From Spirulina sp034932185 (GTDB taxonomy: Bacteria > Cyanobacteriota > Cyanobacteriia > Cyanobacteriales > Spirulinaceae), in assembly GCF_034932185.1 (NCBI RefSeq), contig NZ_JAYGHW010000001.1:1-64000 (forward strand): a stretch of DNA of 64,000 nucleotides. The letters run 5' to 3'. The notes below the pieces were generated by a model, which saw nothing but the letters and a program-made list of their open reading frames with translations, was not told where the DNA came from and ran no database searches. Position numbers and translations under genes: made by a program. Shown here piece after piece: positions 35,001 to 43,877 of the stretch. Within the stretch, counting starts at the first letter, position 1. Each line of letters starts with the position of its first letter.

Positions 35001-36048
35001 AATTAATTCGGGTGATGCCTTCCTGATCCGGCAAAATTAGACTAGAAACCGTTCCCGCCTTGCCCCCATAGAGCAAATCATAGGGTTGATCCGCCCGCAA
35101 ATCAATCACATTAATCGCCCAAGGCTCCCCTAAATTTTCCGGGAATAACACCACCGTTGGCGCATGATCACTTCCATCCCCCGTGCGAATCAATTCTGGG
35201 GCTAAAGGCAAGACGCGAGCCGTTGCCATCAAGTCTACCGTTTGTCCTTGTACTTGATTGGTGATCAAGACCTCTCCCGGCTGTACATCTTGCGGTAAAG
35301 ATATGCCTGAACCTGTTAACAATGTGGGTAAATCTAAGGCAGTAATCCCGGCTTCTAATTGACTCTGTTCGACTTCCACTGTTAGCAACATTCCCGGTTG
35401 AGCCAAACGCACTAAGCTTGTCCCCGGAACCGCTGCCAGCGTGACATGATTCCCCTGAATATTGCCGGTATTGATCACCGTTCCCCCCAGTAAGCTCAGA
35501 TTACCAGGGGTGAATAAATGACCACCATTAATAATTCCGCCCGGTTGTTCACTTAAAAACGAAAATTGATTCGGGTTGCCAATTAATTGACTGTAATCAT
35601 TGGGGCCAAAGGCATTGAACCAACCTCCCTCAAAGCCAATACGATCCGCAGTTGTCGCCGTAAAACTACCGGGAATATCTAAACTTGACCCTGCGCCAAA
35701 GATAATCCCGGCGGGGTTCATTAAATATAAATGGGCGTTACTGCCTGTTACCTGCAATAACCCGTTAATCACTGAAGGATCACCCCCCGTCACTCGCCCT
35801 AAAATATGCTCAATCCCCGGCTGGCTCAAAAATTGGGCAATTTCGCCGCTGTTGAGGCCAAATTGCTGGAAGCTGTGGAAGAGATTAGCGCCGGCCTGTG
35901 TGCCGCCGGTAATCCGATAGGTTTGGCCCTGGTATTGGATGATTGTGCCGCTACCATCGGGGGTGATGGTTTGGCTATGGGCGGGATGGAGGCTGAAGCC
36001 CACGCTGATCAGGGAGAGGATTCCCCAGGTGATGATTCGATCTGGCAT
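32056..36048 (-). CDS. Secreted TPS-domain / beta-helix / CHAT protein, smaller paralogue
   Basis: A 1330-residue secreted multidomain protein. A signal peptide (1-25, ending HPAHS) precedes a filamentous-haemagglutinin/TPS domain (about 26-220, with NPAGIIFG at 111-118). A DUF4347-like domain (about 311-460, with IYSCFTALG around C410) follows. About seven beta-helix repeats of 24-25 residues (NSTISGNSA..GGGI) run to about 760, with a choice-of-anchor-Q-like block ending VDMGAYEAEE. An acidic linker leads to a C-terminal CHAT domain (about 1010-1330) with a catalytic-type His near 1173 (VHLGTHGEF) and Cys near 1216 (LSACRTALGSNE). CHAT is a caspase-like peptidase fold. It lies 104 bp downstream of its larger paralogue. 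No TpsB outer-membrane partner is in the window. Confidence 0.88.
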   Translation of the reverse strand: MPDRIITWGILSLISVGFSLHPAHSQTITPDGSGTIIQYQGQTYRITGGTQAGANLFHSFQQFGLNSGEIAQFLSQPGIEHILGRVTGGDPSVINGLLQVTGSNAHLYLMNPAGIIFGAGSSLDIPGSFTATTADRIGFEGGWFNAFGPNDYSQLIGNPNQFSFLSEQPGGIINGGHLFTPGNLSLLGGTVINTGNIQGNHVTLAAVPGTSLVRLAQPGMLLTVEVEQSQLEAGITALDLPTLLTGSGISLPQDVQPGEVLITNQVQGQTVDLMATARVLPLAPELIRTGDGSDHAPTVVLFPENLGEPWAINVIDLRADQPYDLLYGGKAGTVSSLILPDQEGITRINSILERVTEPIDKLNLVTEGNQGNVWLGQTWLNAENIGNYQSQIAQWGEQLGPNAALLIYSCFTALGAIGESFVNTLADLTGVTVAASTNATGSANYGGDWDLEYQTGNLEIVNPFTVETLNDWDGKLATLTVTNANDNGPDSLRGQIGAAAAGDTVIFDMARTVTLTTGSINWAKNNLTIDGNGSTVSGNNASGVFNITLPGSTTTFQNITITEGSSSISGGGIRNLGNATVINSTISNNYSTDSGGGIRNNGMLTVINSTISGNSAQYDGGGIDTGSVTLINSTISGNSSTNASGGGIYSNSGGTITNSTVANNWASEKGGGIRSFGAVTLTNSTISNNSAGIEGGGISSAGGVTLANSTIAFNNATSIGGGLALANNNTHTFTNSIIANNTAPTGPDISVINGTHTFNISHSLILSTAGMTGSGIPTNGVNGNIVGLDPLLGPLANNGGPTQTHALLPGSPALNSGDNASTIVTVDQRGNPRIVYGRVDMGAYEAEEPLTPLPDLPPSSENPKGDLSQSCPPYCEEENLEDEVDTDTWVEQDIQDTLDLGVEDLEASFNQEYADYLGLDEIPTISLPEAQSILNRIAQATGKKPALLYLTFVPKGIESTPELTQSLIASAQLDKLPELAQRNRNLAGATDELQLVLVTPGQQTAIKRLTVNRAQAVAMASRLNRAIIRPQGDSYLDPAQQLYQWLIAPLQADLQSHEIDHISIIADAGLRFIPFAALHDGQRFLIEQHSVGLMPSLSLSDHTFQSVQGLPILAMGASTFTNQEPLPAVPLELSLITEEIASGTKLINEDFTLNQLRAARAERSYRMVHLGTHGEFQSGSPENSYIELWGDRLTLDRIGELGLNNPPVELLVLSACRTALGSNEAELGFAGFAVQAGVKSVLGSLWYVSDAGTLGLMSAFYQQLQTAPIKAEALRQTQLAMAQGKVYLDGVNLVSGTQTVPLTPELANLGQVDLSHPYYWSAFTMIGSPW

Positions 36049-36152
36049 GGTAATTGTGCTTGTTTGAAGTAAAAATGGTCATGTTGTTTGGGTATGGTGT
36101 AGATGCAAGGGTGGAAATGGGCGAGGGGATCAAGTTTTAGGTTAGCTTTCCT

Positions 36153-39100
36153 TTACCAAGGACTGCCAATCAGGGTGAAGGCGCTCCAATAGTAGGGATG
36201 GGAAAGATCTACTTGGCCTAAAGCAACTAACTCGGGAGTGAGGGGAATATTTTGGGAACCACTCACGAGATTAACCCCATCAAGGTGAATTTCCCCCTGT
36301 ATCATGGCTAATTGCGCTTGGCGGAGGGCTTCGGCTTTGATGGGGGCCGTTTGTAGCTGTCGATAAAATACACTCATTAGGCCCAAGGTTCCCAAATCAC
36401 TGACATACCACAGACTCCCCAAGGCAGACTTTACGCCGGCCTGGAGGGCAAACCCGGCAAAACCTAATTCTGCTTCGTTGCTCCCCAAGGCGGTACGACA
36501 GGCACTGAGAACCAAGAGTTCCACGGGGGGATTGTTTAAGCTGAGTTCGCGGATGCGATCGAGGGTGAGGCGATCGCCCCACAGTTCAATATAGGAATCT
36601 GCCGGACTACCGGGGTTAAATTCCCCATGGGTTCCCAGATGAACAATTCGGTAGCTATGCTCGGCCCGGGCAGCTTTTAACCGTTCAAGGGTGAAGTCTT
36701 CATTAATCAGCTTTTCCCCTGTGCCAACTTGCTCGGTAATGATGCTCAATTCCAGGGGAACAGCCGGAAGGGGGGCTTGATCGGTAAATTCTGAAGCGCC
36801 CATGGCTAAGACTGGCAAACCTTGAATCGATTGATAGGTGTGTTCGGTGAGGGAGAGGCTGGGCATGAGGCCGACGCTATACTGTTCGATTAAAAAGCGT
36901 TCCCCATCATGGAGGGTGGCAAAGGGAATGAAGCGCAGGCCGGTATCGGCAATGATGCCAATGTGATCGATTTGATAATCCGTGAGTTCTAATCGCAGTG
37001 GGGCGATCAGCCAATTATAAAGTTCTTGGGCGGGTTCGAGGTAACTACGCCCGGATGTGCGCGGGATGGCGCGGGCCAATTGGGAGACGGCTGCGGTGGC
37101 TTGGCGACGGTTGACCCGGAGGCGTTTTAAAATGGGTGTGCCGGTGGGGGTGACAAGGACTAATTGCAGTTCGTCGGTTTCTGCGGGAACAATGCTCCGT
37201 TGGGCGAGGGGGAAGGGGTCGTCGAGAGCGGCACTGGCGAGGAGCGAGTCTGTTAAATTTTCGCTGGTTTCTAAACCTGTAGGGACAAAGGTGATGTAAA
37301 GGATGGCGGGGGTTTGGCCGGTTTGTTTGGCAATCCGCTGAAGCATATCTTGGGCTTCAGTCAATGTCATTTCGGGAACAGGATCTACTCCTAAATAATT
37401 TTGGTATTCCTGGGTAATTTGTATCTCAATGTTTTCTACACCGACATCTAAAGGGCTTCGTTCAGATGTATCAAGTTGAAGCTGTTCAACAAATTCGACG
37501 GCTGCTTCTGATGGTTCTTCATGTTCACAATCAGGGAAACAAATTCCTTCTGAAGTTGCGTTAGGAATGGGGGGATTTTCTGAGAGGGGTTCTGGGTTTT
37601 CTGGGAGAGGTTCTGGGGGCAATACTGGGGGTACTGGGGGTACCACTTGCAGTTCATAGGCTCCCATATCAACAATCAGATCGGAGATGCGGGGCTGACC
37701 CCGTTGATCTTCTGTGGTGGTGAGGGCATTATTTCCGGCGTTGATAGCGGGGCTACCTGCGAGGAGGGCATGGGTTTGGGTTGGGCCGCCATTATTTTGG
37801 AGGGGGCCGAGGAGGGGGTCAAGGCCAACGATGTTGCCATTTACGCCGTTGGTGGGGATGCCGGTGCTGCCGTTAGCATTCATGCCGCTGGTGTCGAGGA
37901 TGAGGCTATGGCTGATGTTGAAGGTGTGTGTATCTGACCAAATGCCCACATCGGGGCCGGTTGGAGCGGTGTTGTTGGCGATAATGGTTTTGTTGATGGT
38001 GTTGTTAATGCTGTGGGGGTTGTTCCCACTAAATGACAGTCCTCCGCCAAGGGTTCCTGCGGTGTTAAAGGCGATCGTTGAATTGTTCAGCGTTACTGCT
38101 CCAAAGCTTTCAATCCCACCACCATGGGAAGATGCTGAATTACCAGAAATAGTAGAATTAGTCAGCGTCACTGCTTCAAAGGTGACGAGCATCCCGCCTC
38201 CAGAATTAGCCGAATTACCAAAAACAGTAGAATTGGTCAGTGTCACTGCTCGATCGCTGAAAATTCCGCCCCCATCTAAGTTAGCCGAATTACCAGAAAC
38301 TGTAGAATTGGTCAGCGTCACTTCTCCATTGCTCCAAATCCCGCCCCCCGTAAAAGTAGCCGAATTACCAGAAACCGTAGAATTGGTCAGCGTCACTACT
38401 CCAAGGGTGTAAATCCCGCCCCCCGTAAAAGTAGCCGAATTACCAGAAACAGTAGAATTGGTTAGCGTCATTGCTCCATTGCTCCAAATCCCGCCCCCAT
38501 CTGAGTTAGCCGAATTACCAGAAACCGTAGAATTGGTCAGCGTCACTGCTCCATTGTTGAGAATTCCACCCCCTCTTTCATTGGCCGAATTACCAGAAAC
38601 CGTAGAATTGGTTAGTGTCACCACTGGAGCTAGAATGCCACCGCCATTTACTCCAGAATTCCCCGAAATCGTAGAATTAGTTAGCATTACACCTATACTA
38701 CTTTGGATCCCGCCGCCCCAATCTGCCAAATTACCGGAAACAGTAGAATCGGTCAGCGTCACACCTGACATACTATAAATCCCACCCCCATCAGTTCCTG
38801 ATGAATTGCCAGAAACCATAGAATTAGTCAATGTTACTTCTGCATTGCTATTAATCCCGCCACCCCTTCCAATCGCAGAATTACCGGAAACCGTAGAATT
38901 GGTCAGCGTCACGCCTGACATGCCGGTACTATTAATCCCGCCGCCGCTACTTGCCGAATTACCAAAAATAGTGGAATCGGTCAGTGTTATAGTGCCATTG
39001 CTGAAAATACCGCCGCCGTTCTGAAATGAAGAATTACCAGAAACCGTAGAATTGGTCAGCGTCACTGCTCCTACTGGGTCAATGTTGACAATCCCTCCCC

Positions 39101-41261
39101 CGTCCCTATTTGCTGAATTATCAGAAATAGTAGAGTTGATCAACGTCACAGTTCCAGCACTGTTAATCCCACCGCCGGGGCCACTAGTGGAATTACCAGA
39201 AACAGCGGAATTGGTCAGCGTTGCGCCTCCTTGGCTGAAAATTCCACCAGCATCAGTCCGTGCTGAATTACCAATAATAATAGAGTCGTTTATAATTACC
39301 ATTCCGTTGGCGTTAAGCCCACCACCCCCACCATTGGCCGAATTACCAGAAATAGTAGAATTAATGACCGTTGTGCTTATCGTGCCTGATGGTGCAGGGT
39401 TAAAAATACCCCCGCCGGGGCCATGGGCAGAATTATCAGCAACAGTGGAATTGATCAGCGTCAAGGTTCCATGGCTGAAAATGCCCCCGCCGCGTTGTGC
39501 GGAATTACTAGAAACATTGGCATGGTTCAGTGTTAAGTTTCCTTGGCTAAGGATGCCGCCACCTTCACCTCCATTTGCTCCTGTAATCGTGATATTTTGA
39601 AATGTTGTGGTGGTTGCAGTTGTATAAAACACCCGTGAGGCATTATTGCCACTGACCGTTGAGCCATTACCATCAATGGTGAGATTATCCGTTGCCCAAC
39701 TAATTTCAGTTCCCCCTAACGTCACCGTCCGCGCCGTATCAAAAATCACCGTATCTCCTACACTCGCTGCTGCAATGCGTTCCCGCAAAGACCCAAAGCC
39801 CGCATCATCAGCATTAGTGACAGTTAGCGTTGCTAACTTACCCTCCCAATTACTCAATGTTTCAAGGGTGAAGGGCATATCCCCATCAACATTTCCCGTC
39901 TGATATTCTAAATTCCAATCGCCTCCATAGTTTGCGCTTCCCGTCGCATTCGTCGAAGCAGCAACCGTTACCCCCGTTAAATCCGCAAGGGTATTTACAA
40001 AACCTTCCCCAATCGCCCCCAACGCCGTAAAACAACTGTAAATGAACAGCGCCCCATTCGGCCCCAACTGTTCCCCCCATGCCTCCATCGCCCCTTGATA
40101 ATCCTGGATATTGTCAGCATTGAGCCACGTTTGACCCAGCCAAATATTCCCCTGATGACCCTCAGCGACAATCTTTAACTTATCAATCGGGCTAGTCACC
40201 CGCGCCAATGTTGCCGTAATCTCCCCCACCCCCTCTGTACCCGGCGGAATCAGCCGCGAAATTGTGCCACGGTTGCCGCCATAGAGCAGATCATCAGGCT
40301 GATCCACACGGCTATCAATCATCGTCACGCTCAAGGGATCTTGCAGATTTTCCGGGAATAACACCACCGTTGGATGATGACCTGTTCCGTCCCCCGTGCG
40401 GATCAATTTCGGTTCCGAGGGCCGCACCCGCTCCGCCGCCATCAAATCCACCGTCTGCCCAGCCACAGTATTTGTAATCACCACCGATCCCGGCGGAACC
40501 GCTACCGACAGATCAACGCCTGATCCCGTTAACAATGTGGGTAGATCTAACGCTGTAATCCCCGCTTGTACTTGAGTACGATCCACTTCCAAACGCAATA
40601 GCATCCCCGGTTGGGCCAATTGCACCAAACTTTGACCCGGTACGGCGGCCAAAATAACGTGTTTGCCTTCGATTTTGCCGGTATTGAGGATCGTTCCGGC
40701 GGAAATGTAGAGATTCCCTGATGTGATTAAATCCCCGGAATTAATAATGCTGCCGGGCGCAGTTTGCAGGAAACCGAATTGCTGAGGATTGCCGGTTAAG
40801 CCACTGTAATTATTGGGGCCAAAGGCATTAAACCAACCCCCCTCAAAACCAATGCGATCCGCCGTCGTTGCTGTGAAATTGCCCGATAGATCTAAACTTG
40901 ACCCCGGCCCGAAAATAATCCCCGCCGGGTTCATCAGGTATAAATGGGCATTGCTGCCGCTGACTTGTAAAATGCCTTGGATGACTGAAGGATTGCCCCC
41001 CGTCACCCGCCCTAAAATGTTTTCAATCCCCGGTTGGCTTAAAAACTGGGCCACTTGCCCGGCATTCAAGCCAAAATCCTGAAAACTGTGAAAGAGATTC
41101 GCGCCGGCCTGGGTGCCGCCGGTAATCCGGTAGGTTTGGCCCTGGTATTCGATCGCTGTGCCGGTGCCATCGGGGGCGGGGGTGATGGTTTGGGCGAGGG
41201 TGAGGGTGGGGGTGAGGCAGGCGATCGCCACCATGCCAACGGTTAAATCAAGAAAACCCAT
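36153..41261 (-). CDS. Secreted TPS-domain / beta-helix / CHAT protein, larger paralogue
   Basis: A 1702-residue paralogue with the same order: signal peptide (1-23, ending LTLAQ), TPS domain with NPAGIIFG, DUF4347-like domain with IYSCFTALG, beta-helix, anchor-Q-like VDMGAYELQ, Pro-rich acidic linker and CHAT domain (catalytic-type His near 1545 and Cys near 1588). The main difference is the beta-helix: about 20 copies of a 24-25-residue repeat (VTLTNSTVSGNSAN..GGGI) against about seven in the neighbour. The ends of the two proteins are very similar, pointing to tandem duplication. It is the upstream gene and probably heads a two-gene operon. Such proteins are expected outside the cytoplasm. 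Substrate and activation are unknown. Confidence 0.88.
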   Translation of the reverse strand: MGFLDLTVGMVAIACLTPTLTLAQTITPAPDGTGTAIEYQGQTYRITGGTQAGANLFHSFQDFGLNAGQVAQFLSQPGIENILGRVTGGNPSVIQGILQVSGSNAHLYLMNPAGIIFGPGSSLDLSGNFTATTADRIGFEGGWFNAFGPNNYSGLTGNPQQFGFLQTAPGSIINSGDLITSGNLYISAGTILNTGKIEGKHVILAAVPGQSLVQLAQPGMLLRLEVDRTQVQAGITALDLPTLLTGSGVDLSVAVPPGSVVITNTVAGQTVDLMAAERVRPSEPKLIRTGDGTGHHPTVVLFPENLQDPLSVTMIDSRVDQPDDLLYGGNRGTISRLIPPGTEGVGEITATLARVTSPIDKLKIVAEGHQGNIWLGQTWLNADNIQDYQGAMEAWGEQLGPNGALFIYSCFTALGAIGEGFVNTLADLTGVTVAASTNATGSANYGGDWNLEYQTGNVDGDMPFTLETLSNWEGKLATLTVTNADDAGFGSLRERIAAASVGDTVIFDTARTVTLGGTEISWATDNLTIDGNGSTVSGNNASRVFYTTATTTTFQNITITGANGGEGGGILSQGNLTLNHANVSSNSAQRGGGIFSHGTLTLINSTVADNSAHGPGGGIFNPAPSGTISTTVINSTISGNSANGGGGGLNANGMVIINDSIIIGNSARTDAGGIFSQGGATLTNSAVSGNSTSGPGGGINSAGTVTLINSTISDNSANRDGGGIVNIDPVGAVTLTNSTVSGNSSFQNGGGIFSNGTITLTDSTIFGNSASSGGGINSTGMSGVTLTNSTVSGNSAIGRGGGINSNAEVTLTNSMVSGNSSGTDGGGIYSMSGVTLTDSTVSGNLADWGGGIQSSIGVMLTNSTISGNSGVNGGGILAPVVTLTNSTVSGNSANERGGGILNNGAVTLTNSTVSGNSANSDGGGIWSNGAMTLTNSTVSGNSATFTGGGIYTLGVVTLTNSTVSGNSATFTGGGIWSNGEVTLTNSTVSGNSANLDGGGIFSDRAVTLTNSTVFGNSANSGGGMLVTFEAVTLTNSTISGNSASSHGGGIESFGAVTLNNSTIAFNTAGTLGGGLSFSGNNPHSINNTINKTIIANNTAPTGPDVGIWSDTHTFNISHSLILDTSGMNANGSTGIPTNGVNGNIVGLDPLLGPLQNNGGPTQTHALLAGSPAINAGNNALTTTEDQRGQPRISDLIVDMGAYELQVVPPVPPVLPPEPLPENPEPLSENPPIPNATSEGICFPDCEHEEPSEAAVEFVEQLQLDTSERSPLDVGVENIEIQITQEYQNYLGVDPVPEMTLTEAQDMLQRIAKQTGQTPAILYITFVPTGLETSENLTDSLLASAALDDPFPLAQRSIVPAETDELQLVLVTPTGTPILKRLRVNRRQATAAVSQLARAIPRTSGRSYLEPAQELYNWLIAPLRLELTDYQIDHIGIIADTGLRFIPFATLHDGERFLIEQYSVGLMPSLSLTEHTYQSIQGLPVLAMGASEFTDQAPLPAVPLELSIITEQVGTGEKLINEDFTLERLKAARAEHSYRIVHLGTHGEFNPGSPADSYIELWGDRLTLDRIRELSLNNPPVELLVLSACRTALGSNEAELGFAGFALQAGVKSALGSLWYVSDLGTLGLMSVFYRQLQTAPIKAEALRQAQLAMIQGEIHLDGVNLVSGSQNIPLTPELVALGQVDLSHPYYWSAFTLIGSPW
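38100..39560 (-). repeat. In-frame minisatellite encoding the beta-helix repeats
   Basis: About 20 tandem units of 69-84 bp, most near 75 bp, encode the VTLTNSTVSGNSA repeats of the larger CHAT protein. Neighbouring units around 38345 and 38420 are almost identical with an exact 75-bp offset, a sign of recent duplication. Every unit length is a multiple of three, so copy changes keep the frame. Confidence 0.85.
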
Positions 41262-41353
41262 AAAATTGACCTGATGATAAGTTGGGAGTATGGGGGGCCA
41301 GGGTGTGAACTACACTGTCAACACGATGATCTTTTTTTGAGGCGATTGGCTCG

Positions 41354-41704
41354 ATGCAAACGGTGTTTCACATTACCACTCGCCATGCTTGGGAACAGGC
41401 CCAAGAACTAGGGTATTATGATCATGAATCCCTACAAGCGGAAGGGTTTATCCATTGTTCCTATTTAGACCAGGTAATTTTAACGGCGAACCGCTTTTTT
41501 AACGGTCAGCGGGGTTTGGTGTTGTTGCAAATTGATGGCGATCGCACCCACCACCCCCTCCAAGCCGATACCCTCCCCAATGAGGGAACTTTCCCCCACC
41601 TCTACGGTATCCTCAATCTGGATGCTGTGGTGCAAGTTTTTCCCTTTGAGCCGGATGGAACGGGGGAATTTATGATTTTGCCTGAACTGGAAAGGGAATG
41701 TTAA
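41354..41704 (+). CDS. DUF952 family protein
   Basis: A 116-residue protein of the DUF952 family: FHITTRHAWEQA, EGFIHCSYLDQV and the ending PHLYGILNLDAVVQVFPF. The fold resembles ADP-ribosyltransferase-like proteins, but no activity is established for the family. It starts a run of short plus-strand genes, 27 bp before the next. Confidence 0.85.
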   Translation: MQTVFHITTRHAWEQAQELGYYDHESLQAEGFIHCSYLDQVILTANRFFNGQRGLVLLQIDGDRTHHPLQADTLPNEGTFPHLYGILNLDAVVQVFPFEPDGTGEFMILPELEREC

Positions 41705-41731
41705 GTTAGATTGTGGATTTTTTGCCCTGCC

Positions 41732-41947
41732 ATGACTAAAACTGAAGCCGTTCAGATTCTCGATCGCCTCATTTTTGCCGAAACTGACCCAGAGGATTGG
41801 GTACAGGATGTGTGGGGCTTGAGTCCCCTCTTGGGGGATGGGGCGGCGCGGCTCTTCGATGCCTATCGGGGCTTAATTGAATGCTGCCCTCCGGAGCAGT
41901 TGGAGAATTTTGTGCAGACGGTGTTAGCGACGCAGATGCCCGATTAG
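41732..41947 (+). CDS. Small unrecognised acidic protein
   Basis: A 71-residue soluble acidic protein (MTKTEAVQILDRLIFAETD start). The frame is open from 41711, but the ATG at 41732 is the better start. It appears helical, without membrane segments or motifs I recognise. It sits between the DUF952 and DUF2993 genes with short gaps, which favours one transcript. Confidence 0.6.
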   Translation: MTKTEAVQILDRLIFAETDPEDWVQDVWGLSPLLGDGAARLFDAYRGLIECCPPEQLENFVQTVLATQMPD

Positions 41948-41988
41948 TCGGGCATTGGCAGCAATGTTATTAAGGAAGGCGATCGCCC

Positions 41989-42762
41989 ATGGAATTTTTC
42001 ACCGTTTTACTCTCCGGTTTATTGGCGGGCATTGGCCCCACTGGGTTAATTCTCGATCAAGTCATTGAAAGCCAACTCCACAACCGTCTCCCCGGGAGCG
42101 AGACGATCACCGTGCGCGTGGATAACCGCCCCAACCATCAAGTCCTGCAAGGCAAAGTGGATCGCATCCGCCTCGCCACCGCTGGCCTCCAACTCACGCC
42201 CTATCTCCGTCTCCACACCCTAGAGCTAGAAACTGATCCCGTCTCTGTGGATTTAGCCACCCTCCGGCGCGGTGGCAATCCCCGCGCCAGTTTGCGCCAA
42301 CCCCTCAATGCCGCTACCCGTCTTGTCATCCATGAGGATGATCTCAATGCCACTCTTGCTGCGCCGGAATTTCAAGAACGGTTGCAGGGGGTGGTGACGC
42401 GGTTGGGGGCGAGGTTGAGTCCGGGGGAACAGTATCAACTGGGGGATCTGGCGGTTAATTTTACCGAAACGGGGCGGGTGGAAGTCACCGCCACGGTGAA
42501 ATCTTCCCAGGAGACGATTGTCGTGGCCTTGGCGGGGGCTTTAGCGGTGGAGGAGGGCCATCAAATCGCCCTCGTTGAGCCAGCACTGACCCTGAATGGC
42601 AACCGCTTACCCCCCTTTGTGGAGGCGATCGCCCTTGAAAATCTCCAACGCCCCTTTGATTTAACCAGTTTGGAGCGCCAGGGGCTTTTCGTGCGCATCC
42701 TACAATTAAAAATAGAGTCTGAACAATTAGCCATTGCAGGTTTTGTCCGCCTCACCCCCTAA
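41989..42762 (+). CDS. DUF2993 (LmeA-like) family protein
   Basis: A 257-residue member of DUF2993, related to mycobacterial LmeA phospholipid-binding proteins and widespread in cyanobacteria. A short hydrophobic N-terminus precedes alternating beta strands: SETITVRVDNRPNHQVLQGK, VDRIRLATAGLQLTPYLRLH, LELETDPVSVDL and later VNFTETGRVEVTATV. A role in lipid or cell-envelope handling is plausible but untested here. A lipoprotein gene follows 21 bp downstream. Confidence 0.8.
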   Translation: MEFFTVLLSGLLAGIGPTGLILDQVIESQLHNRLPGSETITVRVDNRPNHQVLQGKVDRIRLATAGLQLTPYLRLHTLELETDPVSVDLATLRRGGNPRASLRQPLNAATRLVIHEDDLNATLAAPEFQERLQGVVTRLGARLSPGEQYQLGDLAVNFTETGRVEVTATVKSSQETIVVALAGALAVEEGHQIALVEPALTLNGNRLPPFVEAIALENLQRPFDLTSLERQGLFVRILQLKIESEQLAIAGFVRLTP

Positions 42763-42783
42763 GCTTTCAGGAGAATTCCCCCC

Positions 42784-43461
42784 ATGTTTTACCGTCGCCC
42801 CCTTTCCCTTTGGCTGAGTTGTGGGCTGTGCGTGAGTGCGATCGCCCTCAGCAGTTGCACCCCCTCCACCCCAGCACCGGAACCCAGCCCCACCCCCGAC
42901 ACCACCGCCACCCCCCTCCCCAGTGATGACAGCGATCCCGGTGTGGAGACTGAACCCCCCGTCACCCCTACCGCCCCCGCCACCACGCCCCCCTCCCCAG
43001 CGCTGCAACCGGATACCCCCGTTCAAGCCAGCGCAGCGGAAGTGTATTGGCTGGATAGGGAGAGCGATCGCCTCGAACTGGTTCCCCAACCCCTCAATCC
43101 CACCGGCTCCGAGGCTAACAATCCTGAGATCCTACTCACCACCGCCCTCGAAACCCTCCTTGATGGCCCCCAAGATGCCGCCCATAGCACCACCATCCCC
43201 CCAGAGGCAAGGTTACGGGGCATTGAAGTCAAAGCCGACGGCGTTCACGTTGACCTGTCTGCGGACTTCACCAGCGGCGGCGGCACCACCTCCATGACCG
43301 GCAGAGTTGCCCAAATCCTCTACACCGCCACCAGCCTCGATCCCAATCTACCCGTCTGGTTAGCGGTGGAATCGGAACCTTTAGAAGTATTGGGGGGGGA
43401 AGGATTAATGATTCGCCAACCCTTAACCCGGCAAGCGTTTCACGAAGATTTTGAGCTTTAA
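42784..43461 (+). CDS. GerMN-domain lipoprotein
   Basis: A 225-residue lipoprotein. A signal peptide ends in a lipobox (ALSSC, Cys about residue 25). A Pro/Thr-rich linker (about 27-80) then leads to a GerMN domain (about 88-210) with EVYWLDRESDRLELVP, the TALETLLDGP helix and VHVDLSADFTSGGGTTSM. GerMN domains occur in spore-germination and envelope proteins and are thought to bind peptides or glycans. It is likely anchored in the membrane facing the periplasm. A strong AGGAGAA ribosome site precedes the start. Confidence 0.85.
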   Translation: MFYRRPLSLWLSCGLCVSAIALSSCTPSTPAPEPSPTPDTTATPLPSDDSDPGVETEPPVTPTAPATTPPSPALQPDTPVQASAAEVYWLDRESDRLELVPQPLNPTGSEANNPEILLTTALETLLDGPQDAAHSTTIPPEARLRGIEVKADGVHVDLSADFTSGGGTTSMTGRVAQILYTATSLDPNLPVWLAVESEPLEVLGGEGLMIRQPLTRQAFHEDFEL

Positions 43462-43586
43462 TGGCCTCCTTTGAGGGCGCAGCGCTAGAAATCCCTGCCT
43501 GGATGGGCAAAAATGGAGAGAGGGGACGGCTCAAGGCTCGAAGGCCCTGCCGTCCGCAACCTGGCCCCCATCCCCCACAAAACACC

Positions 43587-43865
43587 ATGACGGAACAACC
43601 CCCCACCACTCCCCTCCGCTGTTTAACGGGTGCGGCGATCGCCGGCTCCCTGGCCACTGCCCTCTATTTCCTCACCCAAAAAATCATCATTGCCTTTGCG
43701 AGTAAACCGCTGCCCACAGTGAACGCGACGGCGGCAAATATTGCCGTTGCGGTGCGCACGTTGGTAATGGGGGTTTCCACATTGGCAACGGCGGTTTTGG
43801 GCATTGCCGCCCTAGGCCTGATTGTCCTTGCGCTACAATTGCAATTTACCCGCCCCAAAACTTAA
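43587..43865 (+). CDS. DUF3082 family membrane protein
   Basis: A 92-residue protein of the cyanobacterial and plant-type DUF3082 family with two membrane helices (about 12-35 and 58-85) and the loop PTVNATAANIAVAVRTLVMG. The frame is open from 43461, but the N-terminal extension is compositionally unlike a protein start and the ATG at 43587 is preferred. No function is known. It ends 12 bp before the cytochrome b-type gene. Confidence 0.8.
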   Translation: MTEQPPTTPLRCLTGAAIAGSLATALYFLTQKIIIAFASKPLPTVNATAANIAVAVRTLVMGVSTLATAVLGIAALGLIVLALQLQFTRPKT

Positions 43866-43877
43866 AAAAGCTTAAAA

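Noticed and set aside
38100..39560. CRISPR-like array of regular repeats
   Set aside because: Units are contiguous, coding, imperfect and without unique spacers.
37714..39600. Long plus-strand open frames with repeats such as AELPETVELVSVT
   Set aside because: They are antisense shadows of the minus-strand CHAT gene's in-frame repeats, whose minus frame has a signal peptide and known domains.
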